Positions 11,245 through 23,711 are shown, counted from the stretch's first letter. The stretch: 64,000 nucleotides of DNA from Cryphonectria parasitica EP155 (GCF_011745365.1 NW_024468909.1:6448001-6512000), one strand, 5' to 3'. Numbers and translations: made by a program. Notes: generated by a model from the sequence alone, not told the origin.

Positions 11245-11925
11245 TACACGAGAGAGGGCAGTATATTTCCGGTTGAAAGCTGGCCAGTTGAGTAATGATT
11301 TGACCGAGTGTTCTGCAATTCGATGCTTTAGGTTAGATAATCAAATTTCATAGTCTTCGTGGGTCGTCTGCCTCTCAAAGGGCTGAGAATCCAGTAGCAG
11401 TATAATGGCCTGCAAAGCTGGTCCTTCATGATACATCAAGTTGCTGCCGTCTGGTGATGGAGGTCCCACGCTAGCTGAGATGTCAAGTAATTCCTTTTTA
11501 TGAAATGTAGTTCACCAACCCAGTGAGAGCGCACCAACCCGTCCGTTGACTTCCTCGGCTAGATCCAGTCTCCTGTGAGACTACCTCGTAGAACGAGTAT
11601 CACGACACTCCTCTTAATGCTTTAGAGCAGCAAACCCTCCAGACAGCTTGTGTCTATTTGCTTCCCGTCTCTCAAGACTCAAAGAAGTCCTGAACTTTTC
11701 ATCTTGACGTCGAACATGGTTGCTCTCCCCTCCAGGATTCTTAAGGCTGCAGGCAAGAGGAGCATTCCCACCGCTAGGCAGCACACTTCGTCCTTAATGT
11801 GTGTGCTCCAACCCATGTCACACCTCGCTGCCGAAGATATCGGCCTGTGAAGTGTTCTATGCATCGGGTCTCGCAAGCTGTGATGTTCTTCGGTCTTGCT
11901 GCGTTCACCACACCTTTGCCTTGGC
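11245..11925. other. Intergenic between convergent genes
   Basis: This is the 3' flank shared by the GH5 and LDAH-type genes. Only short shadow frames are present, and I see no repeat or RNA gene. Confidence 0.5.
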
Positions 11926-13068
11926 TCATGGGTGTTCCGCAATCTCATCGATCCAAACGCCTACCTTGTTCGCAACGGTCTCGCTGTGATCTGTTTCCCA
12001 CACGTCAGCATTCGATTTTATCGTCCACGCTCCTCCTCTCCCCATGACTTCTGGTTTTGTTCACTTACTGATACAAAAGTCATGCGGCAGCCCCTCCTCA
12101 TCGATTACGATCCTCGTCCGCCCCCTCTTCGTCTTGGGCGCATCCTCCCTCGCCGAATGTTTCTCCCTCTCCTCTATAAACTTATCACGGTGCTGGTTCG
12201 GCACCCAATGGTCATCCTTTCCAAATAGGATGAAGAACTTGGGCACCTCGTGCGCATGAGCAACAGCCTCGTCGGCAATCTCCCACAGCTCTTCGGCCCA
12301 GGTCTCCTCGCTGATGACCTTCATCTCGTCCATGCCGAGGTACAGCGCCTGGTAGATGCCATCGCGCGACGTCAGGAACCGTGTGGTGGTGGCCGCAGCA
12401 TGGGGCGCCATGGAGAGCACGGTGGCCGTGAACCAGCGGATGAAGGCGACGGGTAGCAGCCAGAGGAGGGAACGGGCGATGGTGTGGACGTGGGTCGAGA
12501 GGACCGGGGTGCGGCGTATGAGGTCGAGCTGCACACCCTTGCGGCTCTTGGCGAGGTGGGCGATGGTGGCGAAGAGCAGCACGCCGGACTTCAGGTTCAG
12601 GCCTGGGGCGATGTCTGGGTCGTGCAGGTGGCGGTGGAAGATCTCGAGGGCGAGGTAGGTGCCCAGGCTGTGGCCCATCAGCACGACCTCATCGAAGGGC
12701 TGGCCGCCGCGCTGCACCTTGCCGCCATCGGGGGAGGTGATGGTCGTTGGTATGTGGTTCGCGGCAATGATGTGACGGAATGCATGCTGGATCTGGGACT
12801 CGACGTCGTGGGGCGGGTTGCTGGTGGCGTTGAAGGGGGCGGCGTGGTCGGCGTCGTTGAAGCCAGCGAGGTCGCGGCCGTAGAGGTGGAAGGCGACCTT
12901 GTGCTTGCGACGGACCTCAATATCGTTCAGGAGGGAGCGGAGATGCGTCAGGAATGGGGCATAGTAGTCGATGAGGCCTGGGTTGCCGGTGAGGAAGTAG
13001 ATGAGACAATGTCGGGTAGACGGGTTGACCCCAAGGTTGGGGGATGGAAAAGTGAGCTCTGTAGACAT
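11926..13068 (-). CDS. Lipid-droplet-associated hydrolase (LDAH, DUF2305 family)
   Basis: Two exons, 13068-12069 and 11990-11926, encode 354 residues. The start at 13068 is the first ATG of the frame; the upstream extension lacks one. The alpha/beta-hydrolase features are clear: LTGNPGLIDYYAPFL near the N-terminus, the GHSLG nucleophile elbow (Ser about 134), and GKDDHWVP carrying the acid. The final exon matters: an unspliced reading stops just after the catalytic His in LPHDFC. A GTAAGT donor, a GCTGAC branch site and a CAG acceptor join it to NHSETVANKVGVWIDE, the usual family ending. LDAH proteins sit on lipid droplets; cholesteryl-ester or triglyceride hydrolysis has been proposed and disputed. 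It is convergent with GH5 and divergent from the 14041 gene. Confidence 0.88.
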
Positions 13069-14040
13069 CTTGGGGAGCCTATGAAGGCCTCTCAAGTGAC
13101 ACCTGGACGAGAACCTCAATGAGGTCTTGAAAGTCAGTCCTCTTTTGGGCATTCACCACTTCACTGCAGGTGAGTTTGTATTCAAAGTTGAGGTTGCAGC
13201 AAAGAAGCGTCCCCCCACACGTCAGGGGCCCCTCCAGTCTAACGAGATCTTGCTTGGATCTGCAGCCTAAACTGTAGTGGGTTCTAGCAGCTAATCGGAT
13301 CTGTCCGGGGTGCGGCACTCAAAAAGTCTTCGAGCTTCAGGGGCTGCCAAGGGTCCAGGGTCCCCCTCCGCAAACGTCCTCTTAGAAGAAAGAGAAGACG
13401 GCGCGGGAAGTTGGTCTTTCCAAAAGGGAGGAGCAGACAAACATCTCAGATATGTCAGCCATTTATCATTCATGCTGACAGTGGGAAGGCTCTAGAAAAG
13501 GAATTCCAAGAGGCTCCGATTTCAACCAACCCCGGATGCGTCGGAAGGGAGTTGTCACGCCCTCCCCCAAGAAAAGACAGAACAAAACAGACGCGCACTT
13601 GAGGACCCCTTGAGAAAAGAGTCCCATCTCAAGGGTCCCTGATTATCCCTTCTCTTCTCTCCCCCCCCCCCCCCCTCCTTTCGCTGCGTGCCATCGCTGC
13701 TCTCCCTACGGTGGTTCCGGTAACGCCGGACCACTACAACCCCAGAGCCACCATGGCACGATCTATTTATTTACTGTGTCTCGACGAGTTCTCCATAAAG
13801 ATTAGCCCTACCGCTCCATTTTCTATCTCTACTCTTTTTCATTCTCCTCTTTTTTTCCCCCTCTCTGCGCTGGAAGAGGCCTTGACTCTTCCTCCCCCAC
13901 AGAAAACGCCTTTTCCTCTCCTTCTCCCCACACTTTTGAGAGCTTTCCAACCCTCACGCCGTTCTTCCTCTCTGCTCCGTGCTCTCCTTTGTCATCGTTG
14001 TCACCTCCTGGCTCACGTACCCTAGAAAAGAAAGAAAAGT
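13069..14040 (+). promoter_or_regulatory. Divergent promoter with C15 run and upstream ORF
   Basis: These 972 bases lie between divergent genes. The half next to the 14041 start is strongly pyrimidine-rich and includes a 15-base poly-C run at 13661-13675. An upstream ORF (13753-14025) begins in a full GCCACCATGG context and encodes 90 residues. It stops 15 nt before the main start, so if transcribed it should restrain translation of the membrane protein. Confidence 0.45.
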
Positions 14041-15201
14041 ATGGATGCAATAGATTACGCAGAAAAGGAGTTCGGTCCCGTACCGCCTCCGGCCGACAAG
14101 GACGAAACAGCTCCGAGCACCGAGTCGTCAGTGACGGACCAGGGACAATTCAATAAGGAGGAAGACGGCACCTTGGGCACCTCATCGACGCGGCCACCAA
14201 CCGAACACGAGACCGAATCCGAGAGAAGGCCGGCCACCAATGGCAGCAATCCTGTGCTCGACGTGGTGAGGACATCAGACACGGCCAACACGCGGGAGCT
14301 GTCCCGGCTCCGGCGCAAGGAGACGAGGCTGGCCATCAAGGAAGCCCACCCGTGGCAGCACCTGGGCATCACCCTCGGCCTGCCCATGATCATCCTCTTC
14401 GACATCGTCGTCCCCTGCATCATCTACTACTCGTGGTACCGCTCACACCGATCTGCATGGCACGAGGAGTGCTTCTCGCAGTACCCAGGCCAGCACCCGT
14501 GCCCCGTGCCACCACCTCGGCAGTTTGACAAAGCCATTCTCGGGTCCGCCATCGCCTCCTTCGGCATCGGCGAGCTATGGATCCTGCTCGCCCGTGTCTA
14601 TCGGCTCTTCTTACACCCAGACGTCTGCGCCCCGCTGCTGTCTACGAGCCGCTGGCAGCTCGACGCAACCAGCTGGGTCTATGCCGTCGCCATGATCGTC
14701 GCCCTGGTCCCCTTTGTGGTGGGCAGCACGCTGGCCATCCCTAAGCTGTACCTGTACGGGCCCAGCTTCCTGATGGGATTTCTCGGCGTTTTGATGGTCG
14801 TCACCACGCTGCACCCTTTCAGGATACCCATCGGCATCAACTCCCAACCCATTGGGACCCCGCTGCGGCCTCTGATCTACTACGCCGCCGAGGACTTCAT
14901 GGCTGTCGACGGCTTGCAGGACCGTGAGTTCAGGACAAGGTACAATGATCGCTATGCCACCAATCCCATGTTTCGCCGCTTCTTCTTCAACCTGACCCTG
15001 TGGTGGACCTTGGGGGTATGCGTGTACATTGGGAGCGTGTCGGCTGTTATTTGGACGCTGGAGTTCCACTATGCCTTTGGCTTGTCGCTGGGCGTGCTAT
15101 TCAGCTATATTACGTGCTGGGCGATTGTCACGTTTGTGTGGGTGAAAATGGAGATGAAGAGGGAGCATGAGGCGTACGAGAGGGGGGACTTTGATGTGTA
15201 A
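14041..15201 (+). CDS. Six-TM fungal membrane protein, unknown function
   Basis: This is a single-exon gene of 386 residues. Residues 1-105 are acidic, Ser/Thr-rich and probably cytosolic. Six hydrophobic helices follow at about 108-135, 165-190, 215-237, 243-263, 318-344 and 347-373. A loop after the first helix contains two Cys (ECFSQYPGQHPC), which suggests a disulfide on the non-cytosolic side. The last two helices are followed by a charged tail (KMEMKREHEAYERGDFDV). I recognise the general look of fungal-specific hypothetical membrane proteins but not a named family, and see no transporter or enzyme motif. The good length, uninterrupted frame and C-ending codon bias make it a real gene. 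Confidence 0.75.
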   Translation: MDAIDYAEKEFGPVPPPADKDETAPSTESSVTDQGQFNKEEDGTLGTSSTRPPTEHETESERRPATNGSNPVLDVVRTSDTANTRELSRLRRKETRLAIKEAHPWQHLGITLGLPMIILFDIVVPCIIYYSWYRSHRSAWHEECFSQYPGQHPCPVPPPRQFDKAILGSAIASFGIGELWILLARVYRLFLHPDVCAPLLSTSRWQLDATSWVYAVAMIVALVPFVVGSTLAIPKLYLYGPSFLMGFLGVLMVVTTLHPFRIPIGINSQPIGTPLRPLIYYAAEDFMAVDGLQDREFRTRYNDRYATNPMFRRFFFNLTLWWTLGVCVYIGSVSAVIWTLEFHYAFGLSLGVLFSYITCWAIVTFVWVKMEMKREHEAYERGDFDV

Positions 15202-16638
15202 AACTTTCTTGAGAAAGGAATTAGATGGCCCAAGTACAAAGTCCCTTAGTAAGTCCTCGGGGAATACTATGTCACCAACAGCCGGCAAAGCCCCTGTAAA
15301 GCGTCATCGGGAGTCGAGCAACGTTCGTGTGTGTCGAGACTATGAATATACGACCTCGGTAAATCCCATGCATGTGCTCATGAGGGGGCATTATACAAGA
15401 GTTGGACCACCCACAAGGCCAACCAATAATCTTGGGTCTTGGCAGAACAGTATTATTTCGTGGGCCAAGGCATAATACAATTACTTACACAAAAGTCATC
15501 GTGCGGCCCAAGCATTCAATGGTCATTTGGCTCTGACACGCAAATATTCTGATCTATCGATACATAGATTATTCAGTATCATGGTATTGTACAAGGTCTC
15601 GTACATTGCCATATTGATTCCCGATTATTGAATTGGTCCATAATTACCGAGTAAAGCTTAAGTTTCCACTTTCGGAGAAAATGGAAGCAGGCGTTTGCGA
15701 TTATTACGGGGTCTCCAATACCCATATACGCGCGCCTGGCAATTCACAAGTGATTCAAATACGTGAGCCCCACCCCTCAAACCCGATGTTCGCCTGCATT
15801 GCTTGGGTACGAGTACGATTCATCTATATACAAAAACAAAAAGCTGGTCGTCATTCGAAGCCGGCCCCACTCACCATGAGGGAGCAAGTCATTAAGCATA
15901 CAGTGGTACTTGATGTGGTTGCTTTGATAGGCAATGTTGTCATGACTAGGAATATTGAAAGGCTCAGACGCTCAATTAGGCTGGTGCTACATTGACTGCC
16001 TTAATAGGCTTTGTTATCGAAGAAAAGGATATGAGGAATGTGAGCCCAGTATTGCGCATCGAAGCAGTGTGGTTATTAAGTCATTATTAGATTGATAATC
16101 AAAAGAATGTCAGTTACGTTGTCGTAATAGGATTCGACACAAGACAAAGTAAAATGTGTATGTGTCTTCCGTAAGTACTTGTTATTCAAACAGACCGGGA
16201 TATATCATATAATGCATGTCTCAAAGAAAAGGGGATGATGTCGTTGATATGTAAGTCCACCCACCCCCCCCCCCCACTACAAGTGAACCCAGATCTGCAT
16301 GGCTACGATTCGCCTGCAACAGTTCGCATCAAGACGACCAGGGTGGCAGCACGAAACCGAGATACGAGTACGAAAGATCAACGCGAAGGTAACGATAACG
16401 CAAAGCAACGCAACCGCATAAGACGTTTGACCTTCCCCGTTCGGTCGGTAATGATGTTTCTCCTCGCTGGCCAGGGGGTCAATTAGGATACAATATATAA
16501 TTAACTTCTCACACACAGAGAGAGAGGGAGGATTAGAGTTAGATCTCTTGCGCTTGGCATAAACCGTCATCGCGCCTCTCAACGAACTCAATTCAGACGC
16601 CAACTACAGGACCTCGTTGATTTGATAAAAGAGGCGAG
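15202..16638. other. Intergenic, AT-richer, with C12 run
   Basis: This is 1.4 kb of spacer upstream of the P450 at 16639. It is lower in GC than its neighbours, with a 12-base poly-C run at 16264-16275. Open frames such as 15633-15995 lack coding character. Confidence 0.5.
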
Positions 16639-18470
16639 ATGCTTTCGGTTCAGCTGCCCTACGCGACGCTACCAACGCGTAGCGCCCTCCTAGGGTTCAT
16701 CACTGTATGTCCCGAATGCTCTGGGCCTCGGTGTGGAGAGAGTTGATTGCGGAGAGGTTTCTTGGATCATTGGGAGCTGACTTTGTGATCACTTTTCGCA
16801 GCTCGGCGTGGCATACGTCTTGGCACGATGCATATATCTGCTTTACTTTCATCCCCTGGCCAAGTACCCAGGCCCTAAGCTTGCTGCCCTAAGCGAGGTA
16901 AATATACTCCATCCTCCCCCCCCCCCCCCTCCCCTTCTTCTTCAAGCAGAATTGCCCAGCTCCTTGCTACCTCCTCCTCTTCTCTTGAAGAGAACCCACC
17001 AATTCGTCGCTGACACGAGACACAAACCCCTCCAGACATGGCTGAAGCGGTCCAACGCCACCGGCATGCACACCTTCCGGATGCAAGAGCTCTTCCAGAA
17101 GCATGGTGACATCGTCCGCGTCGGCCCCAACGATCTGACCTTCGCCTCGGTGACCGCCTACCAAGACATCTACGGCCACGTCACCCAGGGCAAGAAGCGT
17201 TTTCTCAAGTCGCCCATCTACGAGCGCGAGGAGCCGCGCATTACCTCGGTGCGCGACCCGGCTGTCCACGCCGAGCAGCGCCGGGCCCTCTCGCATGCCT
17301 TCAGCGCCCGCGCTCTGCGGGATCAGGAGGAGGTTGTGCATCAGTATGTGGACCTGCTGATCAAGCAGCTCGGGATCCTGGGCGAGGGCGGTAAGAAGCC
17401 TGTCGATATTGTCGAGGCCTGGAACTGGTTGACATTTGATGTGATTGGTATGTGCTTTTTCTCTCTCTGTGTCTCCTCGGCTCACTAGAATCTTGTCTTC
17501 TCCTGTGCTAACTCTTTGGCTCCTTCTTTTTTCTTCCTCTCATTTTAAAGGCGATCTTGCCTTTGGAGAACCATTTGGCGCTATAGCCAACGCATCGAGC
17601 GAGTGGGTGCAGGGCATCCTCGACTGGTCGCTCTACCAGGCCCTCGACCACTCGATGAAGAAACAGACCTGGCTGAGGCTGACCCTCCCGATCATCTGGG
17701 GCTCCCGGCTGGCCAAGATGCGCGAGGTATCGGAGAAGTCGCGGGCCATGGCCGTCGACAAGACCGAGAGGCGCCTTGCCGCCCCCGCCGACTCCCTGGA
17801 GCGCCAGGACTTCTTCAGCCACCTGATCAAGAAGAAGGAGGTCACCGCAGACTTCATCATGGGCACCTCGCAGACGCTGATTGTCGCCGGCTCCGAGACC
17901 ACCGCCACCGCGCTGTCCGCCATCATGTTCTGGCTGCTCAAGAACCCAGAGTGCCTCGCCAAGCTGACCCACGAGATCCGCTCCACGTTCAGCGCCCCGG
18001 AGGAGATCACAGGAGACGCAGCGGCCCGGTGCCAGTACCTGCACGGCGTCATCGAGGAAGGGCTCCGGATCTCCCCGCCCGTGGCCATCGGCCTGCCGCG
18101 GGACAGCCCCGGCGCCACGATCGACGGCGAGTATATACCAGAGGGCATCACCGTCTCTGGCGACATCTACACCCTCGCCAGGCACCCCAAGTACTGGAAG
18201 GATCCCGAGTCGTTCATCCCCGAGCGCTGGCTCGGCGAGGGCCTTGGCGACGACAAGAGGGCCTTCCAGCCCTTCTCGACCGGGCCCAGGGCCTGTCTGG
18301 GGATCAACCTCGCGTACCTCGAGATGCGCGTCATGCTGGCCAAGCTCATTTTTGCGTACGACCTGGAGCTGGAGTCCAAGGAGATCGAGGACTGGAATCG
18401 CTCGTGCAGGATCTTTGGCTTGTGGAAGAAGCCCCCGCTGATGCTCAAGCTTCATCCTCGTAAGGCGTGA
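16639..18470 (+). CDS. Cytochrome P450 monooxygenase 1
   Basis: Four exons, 16639-16704, 16802-16897, 17036-17447 and 17551-18470, give 497 residues. An N-terminal membrane anchor is followed by the proline hinge (HPLAKYPGPKLAALSE). The I-helix has AGSETT near 304-309, the ExxR is EGLR at about 361-364, and the heme loop is FSTGPRACLG with Cys near 440. All core residues are intact, so an active ER-bound enzyme using a P450 reductase is expected. The substrate is unknown; the overall look is of fungal CYP65/CYP58-like secondary-metabolism P450s, which is a weak guess. No synthase gene sits nearby. The intron at 16898-17035 is unusual: it holds a 14-base poly-C run and stays open in the reading frame. 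The acceptor at 17035 was chosen because it gives normal spacing between hinge and helix A and has a GCTGAC branch site just upstream. Confidence 0.9.
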
Positions 18471-19433
18471 TGGGTTGGAAGGTCGTGCGAGCTTGAGGCC
18501 ATTTTGTTTTTTGTGTTTTCTTCTTGTCCTCTTCGTTTCTTCTTCTCTTTTTCTCTTCCTATGGTCAGCTAGCGACAATATAGAAAGTGAAAGATATTCT
18601 GGTTGTCCAAGTGCAGAAATCATTTCGGAAACTGGTCAGCATACGATTACAAGAAGGCAAAAAGGCCACAAGAGAATAGTCTCTCGTGTTAAGTTTACAA
18701 CAGGTGGTTACATAAATGCGAGACCGGTTCAAATGAGGTATGGGATCAGGCTTACCAACATCCTTTTTTGCAAGGATTTAGTTTAGCATCTAGCTCTGAA
18801 GAAGGGTACTATCAACAATGCAAGGAGAAGATGACCATCAATTTTATGAAAATCCTGACAAAATGTTTTGAAGAACAACACAGAATGAAGTATTCAACCA
18901 CAGCAGTAGAGACGGATAAGGTAGAAGACAACCTATGGTCTGCATGACAAAGGGGTAAAGGTGAACTTCGCGAGTGAACATTGTGCAAGGTGAAATGTCA
19001 GCTGCTTTCAACCTCAAACAGGATCAACTCCTCTGTTCACATAGCAGAAACTTTCATCCTGAAAGAAATACCCTTTGCAAAACACAGTTCTTTAGAAATT
19101 CCTCTATTCTATCACCTATCTAGCGTACTTCCTGCTCAGATCCACGATAAGTGCCTCAGTCGGGCAAAACATACGCAACCACCTCAACAACAAATCAAGG
19201 AAACACAGACGCCTGCAAGATGCTCTCTGCTTTACCCAAGGTATAGATAGATGCATACCCCCTGCACCAATTGTATTCTATTGAGAAAAGCAGTGGCAGG
19301 TGTCAATGATGGCAACAGGAATTGCGAAACTAACAGTTTGAAAGGGTATTGATTGCTTAGCGCCAACAGCCTGATGACTGTACGCAAGAGGGAATGCGGC
19401 AGATTACTTCGGTTAGGCCTCCACTACATGTAA
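18471..19433. other. Intergenic between convergent genes
   Basis: This is 963 bp of AT-richer sequence shared by the 3' ends of the P450 and FHIP genes. I see no coding frame or RNA gene. Confidence 0.5.
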
Positions 19434-22400
19434 TTACACGTAGCGCACTTCATCAAAGAGACCAGCTCTAACCTGAACGAGAGCCGCCAGCTCAAACAAG
19501 AACGACTGGAGGATGATCACATTGGTGAGAACATGTGAGACGGAGACCTTTTTCTCCTCGGGAGGCACCCTGCGCTCACTGCGCTCGGGGCTTAAAATCG
19601 TTGCCTGCGCATGCATGTCATCTCTGGCGGTACCTCCTGGTGGGCTGCTGGCTTGCCTATCGACTTGTGCTGGTGTGGGCTGGCTATCCTTGGCAGGTGG
19701 TGGCGGTGGCTTGTCTTCATTCTCCATAGAGTCGTCTCCATCATCCTGCGACGCCTCCTCGATGTTTCCGCCAAGCTGGAGTGGTGCCGTTTCCTCCTCC
19801 TTCTTCTTCTTAGTCGAAATGCCCACCTTTCTTGCCAGAATCTGCTGATCAATCGCCTGGAATGCGGCGGCCTGGCTTGCTTTGATGGGATCTTCCTCGA
19901 GCCTCTGACCGCCTGACGGAGAGAACGGCCTTGTCATGCCCGCGCCGCCCTTGGAAGGGGTATCGTACGGCAGATCCTTCGGTGGCACCGGTGGAGGCTT
20001 GTTGAGAGACGAGGGTGTGCCTATCCCATACCCTCCACTGGCGCCTGTGATGCCAAGGTTCCGGCCATGTGGACTGTTGCCACGGCTAGGCGTGCCTAGG
20101 TCATTCAGGTCCTTGAGAAGTCGCTGTGCGAAGCCCTCGAAGCCACCCGCCCTCACAGGCGAGCCACTCCTGGAAGTATGGATACTGGATGGCGCTGGTC
20201 CCGGCGTGCCCTGTCCCGAGTTGCCAAGGGGAGGTGCCTGTCTCGGTACAGGTGGGAGAGGACCAGCGTCGGCGATCTGGAAGGCTTCACGCCGTTGCTG
20301 GAGGAGGTCGCTGAACCGTGGTATTGATCCGCGGAAGGTAGTCACCTCATCAGAAAGAAGCTGGAGGATGTTGAGGAGCCGCGGAAGGTCGGCCGGGGAC
20401 CAAACAGGTCTACGTCGACATTTGTTGATCTGATCGAGCTTCTTGGGGTCGTCGGAGAGGATGTCCTCAGCATTCAAGTCGAGAGGGTCGTCCTGATCAC
20501 CCGTAGGGGACAGGGGAAGATACGAGTCATCGTTATCATAGATGTATTTGTCCGGTGCCCTCAGGAGCCAGCCTTCGATATTCATGAAGCCACAGACTGC
20601 TAGATCGAATAGAACCTCCGTGATGCCGAGATTTGTCTCGACCGGGTTCAGGAAGAACAGTTCAAGGTGGTCCAGTAGGGTGGTGAGCAGTGGATCGTCA
20701 GCCCGTATCGTGTGGGCGCGGACGTCTCGTGGCGCGCCTGGCAAGGAATCCGAGACTGTGGGGAATCTATGGTTGGTCGTGGAGATCTTGGGTGCGGTGA
20801 GCATCAAAGAGCAAGGGTGGCTCTCAATTCTGGCAGTTGTATCCTTGAGGATGTTCTCGTACACCTCGTCAAAGTTATCCTGGCCACCAATTCCGCCAGC
20901 AAGCGACATTAAATATTCGAGCTCCTGTTGCTGGGCACCAGCAGTGCGATGCGGGATCTCTCCATAAAGGTTTTCGGTCCGCACCAACGTCATCACTGCA
21001 TACCGATGGTGCCTCTTCAGGACGGCTGACACCAGCTGAAGGGTCACATGAATAGTCTGGTGGCTAGACGATCGGAGACAAGCGAGGATCAGGTCGACGA
21101 GGGTGAAGAGAAGAGGGTCGGCAGCATCGTCGGCCTTTGAGGCCATCATTGTAGCCAGATCCATGGACTTCCGTTTTCGGGCCTTACTAACGGAGTTGGA
21201 GGTCGCTTCTGGAGTGACTGTGACCACGTCGGGTAGGCCGAGCAGGTAATGGAGGATGAGGTTGATCATGTCAGGATGATCCAGTGACTCGAGAATTTGG
21301 CGCAGATAGGTCAATACGGCCACTGAAGAACCGCCATCAATATCCGAGGATTCCAGCAGGGAAGGGTAGCTGGATTTTTCAGTGAGCATGACATTCATTA
21401 CGCGTTAAAATAAAGAGGTGCTGAGTGGCAGCTTACAGTAATTGTTGCAGGAAGATGATTTGGAAATGCTCGAGCAATGTCGACTTGACCTCGACCGACT
21501 TGCAGTGATTAAGCACATCCTGCCAGAAGACCAAATGTGACAGGAACGTCTCAAGATGAGCCTGGAGTTCAGGTGATGTTGACGGCACGACCTCGAGGCT
21601 GGGAACGGGAGGCTGGTAGTCGGAAAAGGCCAAGATGGGCGGCAGGTCTTGGGGCGGATAGTCGATGACCAGCTTCCCGCTCAGCTGGCTATAGAGCGCA
21701 CCAAGACCCGTAGCCATGAGCGTCGAGAGGTCGCTCTCTACGATCCACTGCTCCAGCTCCACCGAGTTGGAAGCCGCCTCGATGATGTAGAGCAGACCTG
21801 TCCTTGCAAAGTCGCCGACCTTGCCTTCATGGTGGATGTAGTCGACAAGTAGGTAGAAAAGGGGGAAGTCCTGCTTCTTCGTCCTCCCCTCAAACTTGTC
21901 ACGCTCGTCCCGGCCCCGGCCGTCCCCCTGCTGTCCTGAGCCGTGCGATTTGAACCACGCTGGGAGGATGTTGGGCTCCAGGCGAATCTTGGTGGTGATG
22001 TTGAAGGCTAGCTCGACTACACGCGCCTCCGTGTCCGAACCGAGGCGTATGCTGTTGGCGCCCGTGATCTTGACAAGCAGGTTTGTCAGGCAGTAGGCGA
22101 ACGCCTCGCTCTCAACAAAGGCCTCCTCTTCACTCTCCACGAGGGTTGCGAAGAACAAAACAGCCTCCTTTATGATCCATTCATTATACGACGTCGTGGC
22201 AATCTTGGCAATGGGGAGGTAGAGCTGTTTGGTGGCCGAGAACGCGATGCAAGGGTGCGGGAGGGGTCGGCGGGTTTCGTCGCTGAGGATATGTGTCAAC
22301 TCCTGTAGTGATTCCTCGACTTCTTCCGCGGCCTCATCGTCTTTGGCGAGGTTGGATGAGGTGCGCCATGCATGCTTGGAGAAGACGGGAGAAGCAGTCA

Positions 22401-22659
22401 GTCAAAGCAGTAGTGATGGTGGGCCGGTCTACGGGAGGACGCAGTATTTACCAGCAGATGGCCATATTCCTTCTCAAAGCGGCGCAGGCGCCTCACGGGG
22501 TCTCTGGCAGCATCTCGTCGTGAGTTCTCGGCCAAGGGGGTGTTCGCTATCAGTCTCGACCACTGCGATGCATATTAGTCAGTCATGGGGGTTGCTGAAG
22601 ATCTCCAGGGTTTCGGAGTCTTTTGTTTTTCTTTCAAGAGGTTAGCCTACAAAGTCCAT
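19434..22659 (-). CDS. FHIP family protein (FTS-Hook-FHIP complex, RAI16-like)
   Basis: Four exons, 22659-22651, 22562-22452, 22374-21437 and 21369-19434, encode 997 residues. The first coding exon is only 9 nt (Met-Asp-Phe); splicing to the next gives the family-typical start MDFWSRL. Exon joins keep phase and restore FLQQLLYPSLLESSD, a conserved core segment. The RAI16-like helical region covers roughly residues 100-600. The C-terminus is Pro/Ser-rich and disordered, with a basic-acidic stretch, then ends in a hydrophobic helix (NVIILQSFLFELAALVQ). In Aspergillus and Ustilago the FHF complex links dynein through Hook to early endosomes for long-distance movement in hyphae, and the same role is inferred here. 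It is divergent from the MYND gene. Confidence 0.88.
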
Positions 22660-23711
22660 GGCGTCTGTAGAGGCATAGCGATGCGATGCGACGGCCGGTT
22701 CAGGAAGACGACAGTGTCACGGTGGACAACGTTGTGGTTTTGGTCGTGATAATCATCTCTGGCTGGTAACAGGAAGACCAACGATACAACAGCAACAGAG
22801 GGCAGACACGCATGAATCAACGAGCTCCTATTCTGTCATGGCCTATTCTAGTTCTATGCGGTCCACGTTTCTGAAGCTCGGGCCACAGATCTGGAAGTAC
22901 TGTAGTCCAATTGGCAGCAATGCTCTAGTGCTGGGACCCCTGGCCTCCCTGTAGCTTAGCGCGGTAGAGCAGTAGAGCATGAAGTGCAGGGTCCTTCAGG
23001 GCCCTCCAGGGGGGTTTCGTCTGCACGACATGGGTGCCCAGCACATCGCTTCCACCCCCGCGCAGGGCTAAGCGTCAGACGACATTCCTTCATCTTCACA
23101 ACTTCAACGCTCCAGTTTTCATATCAAACAAGAGTGCACTCCTGTTAGAGCACAGCCTCGAGAGTCTTGATGCGGATCGTGCTATGCAGTAGATTGGATA
23201 ACCATTATTGATACATCACAAAGAATATTTGCCCATAGTATGATCAAGTATCACATTTGTTTGTGGCGATGAAGCGCTCGATCAGTTTCCGCCCTGCTTG
23301 GTTTGACTGTGTTCGTGAAGAGGATAGTCCGCATGTCTCTTCAACAACTCAAGCCGCCGCTGCCTTTCAACTTCAAAGTGGTGCAGGTAACCTGTATCCT
23401 CCCTTCCTTCCTAAGTACCCAAGTATGCATTGCAGCTTCCCAACTAGCTGCGAATATGAGATGATGGCATGAGCCAGTCAGTATTACGAGTACTCAATCG
23501 ACCTCATTTGGCAAACACTCTTCTCTCGCCAATCAAGTAATCTCATCATTCGTATCATCAACAGCAATCTCTATTATTGAATGTGCTCGAGGATCCCTTA
23601 CTTCATCTCTACTCAGCTTATTACCGAGTTCTTACTCTTGAACAATATTCTACAAACCCTGTTACTTTGGCATTGCAATTGATCGTCGATCCTGCGTGTG
23701 ACGAGCCCAAA
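22660..23711. promoter_or_regulatory. Divergent upstream region (FHIP / MYND gene)
   Basis: This is 1.05 kb without a gene. A GC-rich block at about 22920-23030 contains repeated GGGCCCT/CCAGG words and a short tRNA A-box look-alike that does not fold as a tRNA. Confidence 0.45.

Noticed and set aside
12484..13122. 212-codon plus frame opposite the LDAH gene
   Set aside because: This is an antisense shadow of a GC-rich coding exon; the minus strand carries the hydrolase motifs.
17508..18623. 371-codon minus frame opposite the P450
   Set aside because: It is an antisense shadow of the P450's last exon.
22948..23020. Possible tRNA (A-box-like TAGCTTAGCGCGG)
   Set aside because: There is no matching B box, acceptor stem or anticodon stem; the following GGTTTCG does not fit the consensus.
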